Assembly: GCA_028280565.1 (NCBI GenBank)
Contig: JANQLQ010000204.1
Span: 1-38,094, forward strand
Direction of reading: 5' to 3'
DNA from: Fulvivirga sp.
GTDB lineage: Bacteria; Bacteroidota; Bacteroidia; Cytophagales; Cyclobacteriaceae
DNA: 38,094 nt
The translations under genes and the position numbers were made by a program. Below the pieces are notes generated by a model that ran no database searches, was not told the DNA's origin, and worked only from the letters and a program-made list of their open reading frames with translations. Positions 33,571 through 38,094 of this stretch are shown here, in pieces (positions within the stretch are counted from its first letter, which is position 1; every line of letters begins with the position of its first letter).

Positions 33571-35898
33571 TTAGTTTAAAAAATACCGGCATTTGATATA
33601 CGCCGCCCTTCCCGGTTTTTGTATGTTGAAATTATCATAGGCCATGGCGTTGGTAATGTTATTGACGGAAAGAGATACGTTGTATTTCCCCTTGGCAAAC
33701 GCGTATTCCATCTGCAAGTCGTGGATAAGCTGTTGGGGAATAGTGCTCTTACCTTCGGCATCTCCAAGATTCTCCCAGGTAAAGAAAAACTCGTGTACAT
33801 ACCGTGTATTCCAGTAAATGGCAAGCCTATCGCCAGTTGGTCCTGTCCAGGGATTAATGCCTAAGCGAGCGTTGCCAAACAAATAAGGGACATTTGGGAT
33901 CCTGCTTTCGTAATTGGTATTAGGAAGCCCCTCATCAAATTCAGATTGGTCCGTGAGATTTTGCCAGGTGAAATTCGCATTGAATAAGACAAAGTCATTG
34001 TAATTGACCTGCAGGCTGCTTTCTATGCCGGTCGTCCTCACGTTATCGAGGTTTTGATACGTCCCGAAGGGCCCCAAGGGATTGAATAGAATAAAATCTT
34101 TAGAAAAGCGATAAAAGTAATTGGCCTCGGACACCAGGTGGATCTTCTGAAAATGTTTTGTATACCGCATGCCGAAATTAGCATTGTAACTCGTTTCCGG
34201 CCGTAATGAGGGGTTAGGCTGGATGTAGATACCGTCCCCAAGGATCTCGTAGCTCTCGGGTATTCTAAAAGCCTGCTCGAAAGAAGATTTTAACTGGAAC
34301 CGTTCGGCAGCAATACGCCAGGTCAGCGCCGCCCCGTATCCTGTGCTGTTGAACCTAGGCTGAGTGGTAACCTCGTTGTCCTGGAAATCTTGCGTGATGA
34401 TCTCCCCGTAAAACCAGTATTGTTTGGAAAAGGCAGTGGCTTCTAATTTTCCGTCACCGGTTTTAAAAGTGTAAGCAAGTCCTAGTAGGTTTTTATGGAT
34501 AGAATTTGGTGATTCAAAAGAACGGTTAAATTCATTTACCTGGTCTTCACCATTCCGTTCCAAATAATTTTGGGTAAAGTGGAGACCGAGGGCATGGTTA
34601 TTACTGATCTCATAATCTAGGCCTACGTTACTCCTAATGACCCGGTCCGTTAACTCCATGAGGGACTTGCGCTCAAATAACTCCCCTTTGGGGTCATTGG
34701 CCTGGCGTACAATATAGTCCCCGGCCCAGTTGTATTTCCTGGAGCTGCTATCCACCACGCTTTCCACGACCCTTCCTGCAACCACGTACCCCTTTAAATC
34801 GAGGTTGCCAAGGCGCTTTTTGTAAGTTGTTGAAGCTAATAGGGTTTCATTTTTGGTGTGGAATTGTCCAAACGCGCGGTTGATCGTGTTGTCCGGGTGC
34901 TGGTAATTTTTCCGATTGCGGGCGGTGGTCAGCCCAAAAGACCAATGATCGGCGTACTTTTTGTCAAGTACCCCGGCTTCCAGGTGGATCATACCGGAAG
35001 TGTACTCATTATGAAATCGCCTGGTGTCTATCGTACCCAGGCGATTTCCCAGTTCGAGATCGAACACAGGCACATCCTCCATCCGGTAATTATTGTCGGA
35101 ATGATTAAAGAAAGACGATAGCTTGACAAAATGTCCTTTTTTCTCGTTCACGTGCTGGCCGTTTATTGACGCCTGGTGGGTATTAAAAGAGCCGAAGGAG
35201 TATGCAACGTCCAGGAAGGGTTTCCTGCGATAGCCCGTGGTGATATTTATGGCACCCCCCAAGGCATCTGCCCCTAATGAAACCGGGACCACGCCTTTGT
35301 AGATCTCAATGTTCTCAATGAGGTTTACCGGGTAGTTGTTTAAGGTTAGCGCCGAGCCATAGTTCTCCATGGGCACACCATCAATGAAATACCGGACCTG
35401 GTTGCCGGAGAGCCCGTTCAGTGATAGCCTGAATCCCGACCCCAGGCCACCGCTTTCACGAATATGAATACTGGGCGTGCTTTTAAGTACCTGGTTGATA
35501 TCTGAAGTCAAATTTTTGCGCTCCTTGATCTCTACCACGTCAACAGCATAGCCCGTTTCCCTAAGCTCTTGTGATACGGTCTTGGCGGTTATTTCTACGG
35601 CTCCTAGCTCGGTGACCTTCTCTTCCATGACAAAATCAAGGACGAGGACTTGCCCTGCCAGGAGCTCAATTGATCTTTCCTGTAGCTTGTAACCGATCCT
35701 CGAAATACCCACCTTGTACTGCCCCGGTGTCATCCCCATGATCCGGTACCTGCCCAAGGTATCAGTAAGGGCTACTTTTTCCGCCTTTTTTATAAAAACC
35801 GAAGTGAAAGGTAAAGCGCTCCCCTTTGCGTCATAGACCCTGCCCTCTATGCCCGTGGGTTGTGCACGGGCAGAGTTTACGAGCAAGATAAAGACCAA
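33571..35898 (-). CDS. TonB-dependent ferrisiderophore receptor (XusA-like)
   Basis: The 775-residue frame has a carboxypeptidase-like domain at about 15-95 (GIEGRVYDAKGSALPFTSV, ISRIGYKLQER). The plug follows at about 110-225 (TSDINQVLKSTPSIHIRESGG, VRYFIDGVPMENYG, IEIYKGVVPVSLGADALGGAINI), then a beta-barrel ending YIKCRYFLN. It has no STN domain. The reading frame has no ATG or GTG at its front: TTG at 35898 leaves a signal peptide without a charged n-region (VFILLVNSARAQ), whereas codons upstream read TKPIRHIPLILVFILLVNSARAQ, a good signal peptide but with no ordinary start codon. The true start is therefore uncertain. It heads the uptake operon under the promoter at 35987-36017 and should import the siderophore. 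Confidence 0.9.
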   Translation of the reverse strand: MVFILLVNSARAQPTGIEGRVYDAKGSALPFTSVFIKKAEKVALTDTLGRYRIMGMTPGQYKVGISRIGYKLQERSIELLAGQVLVLDFVMEEKVTELGAVEITAKTVSQELRETGYAVDVVEIKERKNLTSDINQVLKSTPSIHIRESGGLGSGFRLSLNGLSGNQVRYFIDGVPMENYGSALTLNNYPVNLIENIEIYKGVVPVSLGADALGGAINITTGYRRKPFLDVAYSFGSFNTHQASINGQHVNEKKGHFVKLSSFFNHSDNNYRMEDVPVFDLELGNRLGTIDTRRFHNEYTSGMIHLEAGVLDKKYADHWSFGLTTARNRKNYQHPDNTINRAFGQFHTKNETLLASTTYKKRLGNLDLKGYVVAGRVVESVVDSSSRKYNWAGDYIVRQANDPKGELFERKSLMELTDRVIRSNVGLDYEISNNHALGLHFTQNYLERNGEDQVNEFNRSFESPNSIHKNLLGLAYTFKTGDGKLEATAFSKQYWFYGEIITQDFQDNEVTTQPRFNSTGYGAALTWRIAAERFQLKSSFEQAFRIPESYEILGDGIYIQPNPSLRPETSYNANFGMRYTKHFQKIHLVSEANYFYRFSKDFILFNPLGPFGTYQNLDNVRTTGIESSLQVNYNDFVLFNANFTWQNLTDQSEFDEGLPNTNYESRIPNVPYLFGNARLGINPWTGPTGDRLAIYWNTRYVHEFFFTWENLGDAEGKSTIPQQLIHDLQMEYAFAKGKYNVSLSVNNITNAMAYDNFNIQKPGRAAYIKCRYFLN

Positions 35899-35951
35899 TA
35901 TGAGTGGGATGTGTCTTATGGGTTTGGTATTTAAAGAGTTAATAATTAAAA

Positions 35952-35976
35952 TTTATTTAGAATAAGTCTAAATAAA
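35952..35976 (-). promoter_or_regulatory. Predicted iron-repressor operator, uptake operon
   Basis: TTTATTTAGA-ATAAG-TCTAAATAAA is a perfect 10-bp inverted repeat with a 5-nt spacer, just downstream of the promoter. Its core ATTTAGA-N5-TCTAAAT is the same as at 30511-30529 and 36816-36838. Confidence 0.78.
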
Positions 35977-35986
35977 TTATTGGACA

Positions 35987-36017
35987 CAAATTTCTTCCCC
36001 AGGCCACTCTTGTACAA
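35987..36017 (-). promoter_or_regulatory. Promoter of the siderophore-uptake operon
   Basis: On the minus strand, TTG (36015-36017) and GAAATTTG (35987-35994) are separated by 20 bp, the same layout as the siderophore-synthesis promoter. Confidence 0.6.
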
Positions 36018-36080
36018 TCGCCCTATTGGTGTATTTTTAGTGTACTTAAATTAGGGTAGGTTAATACCTCAAATGGGGTA
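36018..36080 (-). promoter_or_regulatory. Two 7-2-7 inverted heptamer sites upstream of the uptake operon
   Basis: Distal site TACCTCA-AA-TGGGGTA (36065-36080) and proximal site TCGCCCT-AT-TGGTGTA (36018-36033), abutting the -33 TTG. Centres are 47 bp apart, identical to the siderophore-synthesis promoter. The distal site is close to the NarL half-site TACYYMT in inverted 7-2-7 form. Confidence 0.58.
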
Positions 36081-36137
36081 TGTTTTTAGAAAAGAAAGTT
36101 CTTTATGCTGGTGAAAAGTACCCGGTAACGGTATGAT

Positions 36138-36803
36138 TTACTTTTCGCCCTCCAGGTTTTCAGGTATGACGAGGCCTGCCTCTACGGCATAAAGTACCAA
36201 CCCTGATATGGACCTGACCCCGAGCTTTTTCATGATATTTTTCCGGTGCGTACGCACGGTGTGTACACTAATGCAAAACTCTTTGGCAATGTCATTCGTT
36301 TTTTTCCCTGCTGCTATGCATTTTGTGATCTCCGTTTCCCTTCCTGATAAGGCCACCGGGCTGTAGCTAAAAGCCCCGTTGGGTATTTTCTTATCCAGTA
36401 GTATGTCCAGTATTCGATTGCAAAAGAATTTTTCTCCTTTTGCCACACTGTAAATGGCTCTTATGATCTGGTCCTTCCCGCATTCCTTGGTAAGAAAACC
36501 GTTCACCCCATATCCCAGTACCTGGTAAATGTTGAGTTCATCATGATCTGATGAGAAAACAAGTATTTTGCTCAAGGGAGCGTATTGATGAATATGCTGG
36601 ATATCCCTGTGCATAAAATGGCCAGGAAGATTATAGTCCACAACGATCACATCCGGTTGAGTTTCCTTTAGGGCTTCGAACAATTGCTCCCTATTGCTCC
36701 CTTCTCCTATAACCTCGATGCCCTTTTTATCCTTAAGCAGCAGTTTTAACCCATCCCTGGATAGTTGCTGAGCATCGGCTATGAATAAAGTAATGTCGGA
36801 CAT
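36138..36803 (-). CDS. Orphan NarL/LuxR-family response regulator, iron locus
   Basis: The 221-residue protein has a receiver domain (Asp56 in VIVVDYNLPG, Ser84/Ser85, Lys106 in GFLTKE) and a C-terminal LuxR helix-turn-helix at about 152-200 (LSGRETEITKCIAAGKKTNDIAKEFCISVHTVRTHRKNIMKKL). The acidic pocket, usually two adjacent acids, reads IADAQQLSRDG, with Ala at the second position, so magnesium binding or phosphorylation may be weakened. No kinase gene is adjacent. It lies upstream of the uptake operon in the same direction, has its own promoter with the same operator palindrome, and is the likely binder of the paired 7-2-7 sites in front of the two siderophore operons. Confidence 0.93.
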   Translation of the reverse strand: MSDITLFIADAQQLSRDGLKLLLKDKKGIEVIGEGSNREQLFEALKETQPDVIVVDYNLPGHFMHRDIQHIHQYAPLSKILVFSSDHDELNIYQVLGYGVNGFLTKECGKDQIIRAIYSVAKGEKFFCNRILDILLDKKIPNGAFSYSPVALSGRETEITKCIAAGKKTNDIAKEFCISVHTVRTHRKNIMKKLGVRSISGLVLYAVEAGLVIPENLEGEK

Positions 36804-36815
36804 TTTGTGCGTTAT

Positions 36816-36838
36816 TTATTTAGAATATTTCTAAATAA
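36816..36838 (-). promoter_or_regulatory. Predicted iron-repressor operator, response-regulator gene
   Basis: TTATTTAGA-ATATT-TCTAAATAA is a perfect 9-bp inverted repeat with a 5-nt spacer, 13 bp upstream of the ATG and just downstream of the promoter. Confidence 0.78.
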
Positions 36839-36843
36839 TCTGA

Positions 36844-36874
36844 CAAATCTAATACCACAAATTGGTTTGTCCAA
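36844..36874 (-). promoter_or_regulatory. Promoter of the response-regulator gene
   Basis: On the minus strand, TTG (36872-36874) and a perfect TAGATTTG (36844-36851) are 20 bp apart, the full Bacteroidota consensus. A single GGTA-ended half-site (AGAGGTA, 36884-36890) lies at the same offset as in the two operon promoters, but no clear 7-2-7 pair is present. Confidence 0.65.
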
Positions 36875-37018
36875 CAGTTAAAAAGAGGTATTTCTTACAT
36901 AAAAAGTGGGATAGAACGGGGTGACGTCAAAATACATTGATAGACACTATTTTATGTGGATGCCTTGTAGCAAAATAAAATCACTGGGAACAGGCAGTTT
37001 TTTTGAATGCCATAATCT

Positions 37019-37216
37019 AGTGTTAAGTTAAATCTCAAATGACGTGCCAGGTGAAGGATGAGTGTGTTTGAGGTATTGGAGGTTCTCGATCAGTTGGCAA
37101 TCGGCAAAAGAGCAGTAGGCAAAATATAGGGTAGCCGATTGTTTATTACCGATTACCGACTTTGGAACTAGACCGAAAAATAGTTTTAGCCGCCATTTGA
37201 GCCTTGACATGACATT
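37019..37216 (+). repeat. MITE-like repeat, copy C (198 bp)
   Basis: The left end AGTGTTAAGTTAAATCTCAA and the complement of the right end AATGTCATGTCAAGGCTCAA pair as an imperfect terminal inverted repeat of about 25 bp, both continuing ATG. The interior carries GTTGGCAATCGGCAAAAG and its inverted counterpart ACCGATTACCGACTTTGG. No coding capacity is seen. Confidence 0.72.
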
Positions 37217-37366
37217 AGGACTACTTTGCCAGGTTTAAATAATGGATAACGAGGTTCGTAGTTTCATACCTATTGCCAGCGAGTTGTAAAGGATGGGGGA
37301 TCCACATCCTGTTCTAAATCCATCCAACACCCATACCTAAGAACGTCATTCCTTACTTTCTAACAT

Positions 37367-37570
37367 CGTCATTCTTGCAAGCCTGTGCGTTGGGTTAAGC
37401 GTTACAAACCCCATTGGGATTCCTACGGGAGAATCTGCGAAGTCGTGAAACGAAAACCCAGTACATTCAAAAAAAGGTTCACGTTCAACGACACAGCATA
37501 TTCTCCCGTAGGAATCCCAATGGGGCTGCTCTCGCGCATCGCTCACCCTGCAAGGCCGGCAGGAATGACG
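37367..37570. repeat. About 200-bp near-palindromic inverted repeat
   Basis: A perfect 26-bp arm pair lies at 37409-37434 and 37500-37525 (inner sequence GGGATTCCTACGGGAGAAT). Similarity extends inward (GTCGTGAAACG versus GTCGTTGAACG on the complement) and outward to CGTCATTC at both ends. The whole could fold into one long hairpin. Short frames inside it on both strands are artefacts of the symmetry. Confidence 0.75.
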
Positions 37571-37669
37571 ATAAGGAAGGGTTTTTTCGTTTTTGATAAG
37601 GATATCCAACGGGCTCCTTTATCGTTAGATTCCTGTCTATTAAATAATTGACTGTAACAAAGTAGAATT

Positions 37670-37872
37670 AGTGTTAAGTTAAGCCTCAAATGACGTACCG
37701 GGTACGAGATGAGTATGCCTGGGGTATTGGGAGGTTCTCGATCAGTTGGCAATCGGCAAAGGGCAGTAGGCAAAAAATATATGGGTTTGCCGATTGGATA
37801 TTGCCAACTGCCGACTTTAAGAACGGGATTGGAAAAAATAGCTACCCGTCAAATCACACTCAACTTAACACT
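37670..37872 (+). repeat. MITE-like repeat, copy D (203 bp, best preserved)
   Basis: It begins AGTGTTAAGTTAAGCCTCAA and ends CACTCAACTTAACACT, the inverted terminus. Inside, AGTTGGCAATCGGCAAA and ATTGCCAACT with TTTGCCGATT form a further inverted repeat. The right end stops 2 bp before the stop codon of the dihydroorotase gene. No target duplication is obvious. Confidence 0.78.
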
Positions 37873-37874
37873 TG

Positions 37875-38094
37875 CTACCGGGTTTTTTCAAACCCTAGCC
37901 TTTTGCCTTTTATGCTGGTGTCTGTTTCTCCATTTTTATACACAAGGTGTCCGTTCACAAATGTATGGGTCACGGTACTGCCAAATGTTTTGTCAAGGAA
38001 AGGGGACCAATTACATTTATAAAGTAGGTTGTTTTGCTTTACCTGTGAGTCTTTATGGAGATCCACTAAGACCAGGTCTGCAAAATAGCCTTCC
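37875..38094 (-). CDS. Dihydroorotase, C-terminal fragment (5' part outside window)
   Basis: The frame is open from the right edge and ends with TAG at 37875-37877. About 72 residues are visible: EGYFADLVLVDL, then NLLYKCNWSPF, FGSTVTHTFVNGHLVYKNG and GKRLGFEKTR. This is the C-terminal beta-sandwich portion of dihydroorotases and related cyclic amidohydrolases; the YKCNWSPF ... VTHTFVNGHLVY pattern is typical of Bacteroidota dihydroorotase (third step of pyrimidine synthesis, carbamoyl aspartate to dihydroorotate). The zinc-binding residues lie outside the window. Another amidohydrolase such as allantoinase is less likely. Confidence 0.82.
   Translation of the reverse strand, partial: EGYFADLVLVDLHKDSQVKQNNLLYKCNWSPFLDKTFGSTVTHTFVNGHLVYKNGETDTSIKGKRLGFEKTR

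Noticed and set aside
37385-37651. Overlapping frames on both strands around 37346-37651
   Set aside because: They arise from the near-palindrome at 37367-37570; the two strands encode similar peptides because of the symmetry.
36804-37874. Possible CRISPR array or integrated element, from several repeats in a gene-free stretch
   Set aside because: The repeats are ~200 bp inverted-repeat elements, only two are of one kind, and there are no regular short repeats, spacers, cas genes or integrase.
37690-38022. 110-codon plus-strand frame at the right end
   Set aside because: It covers MITE-like copy D and the antisense strand of the dihydroorotase end, with no protein signature.

Overview
The window looks like chromosomal DNA of a marine or soil-type Bacteroidota, probably of the Cytophagia/Cytophagales kind. 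The grounds are SusC/SusD pairs, STN-domain TonB-dependent receptors with ECF sigma/FecR partners, a type IX secretion C-terminal domain on a glycosidase, lipoprotein signals, and promoters of the TTG-N20-xAnnTTTG type. No phage, plasmid, transposase, tRNA, rRNA or CRISPR features were seen.

Layout. (1) 1-5145, minus strand: ECF sigma factor, FecR anti-sigma factor and an STN-type TonB-dependent receptor that runs off the left edge. (2) 5146-5850: intergenic, with two copies of a short dispersed repeat. (3) 5851-11275, plus: sensor histidine kinase, OmpR-type response regulator and an Oar-like TonB-dependent receptor. (4) 11446-23839, plus: a polysaccharide utilisation locus under a second ECF sigma/FecR pair, followed by SusC, SusD, a divergent GH10 xylanase-like lipoprotein, two surface-glycan-binding-type lipoproteins (one with three PKD domains) and a clan GH-A glycosidase with a T9SS signal. 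(5) 23913-30458, minus: a compact four-gene hydroxamate siderophore operon of the bisucaberin/putrebactin/desferrioxamine type (PLP decarboxylase, N-hydroxylase, MFS exporter, fused acyltransferase-NIS synthetase). (6) 30969-35898, minus: TonB receptor, DUF4374-type lipoprotein and PepSY membrane protein, the same gene types as the Bacteroides XusABC xenosiderophore system. (7) 36138-36803, minus: an orphan NarL/LuxR-type response regulator. (8) 36804-37874: a gene-free cluster of three ~200-bp inverted-repeat elements. (9) 37875-38094: the C-terminal end of a dihydroorotase.

The most interesting result is regulatory. The siderophore-synthesis operon, the uptake operon and the response-regulator gene each have a promoter with a 20-bp spacer (TTG-N20-box), followed by the same palindrome ATTTAGA-N5-TCTAAAT near the expected transcription start. 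This is very likely the operator of an iron-responsive repressor. The two structural operons also share two 16-bp elements with 7-2-7 geometry, the arrangement typical of NarL-family sites, placed at identical distances upstream of the promoter. The nearby orphan response regulator is the obvious candidate to bind them. Together, regions 5-7 look like one iron-acquisition regulon in which synthesis, uptake and their regulator share control.

The window also carries three groups of repeats: a ~200-bp MITE-like family with ~25-bp terminal inverted repeats (four copies), REP-like hairpins with a conserved core (three copies, all at gene ends), and a ~200-bp near-palindrome. All functional calls rest on motif reading without database searches.
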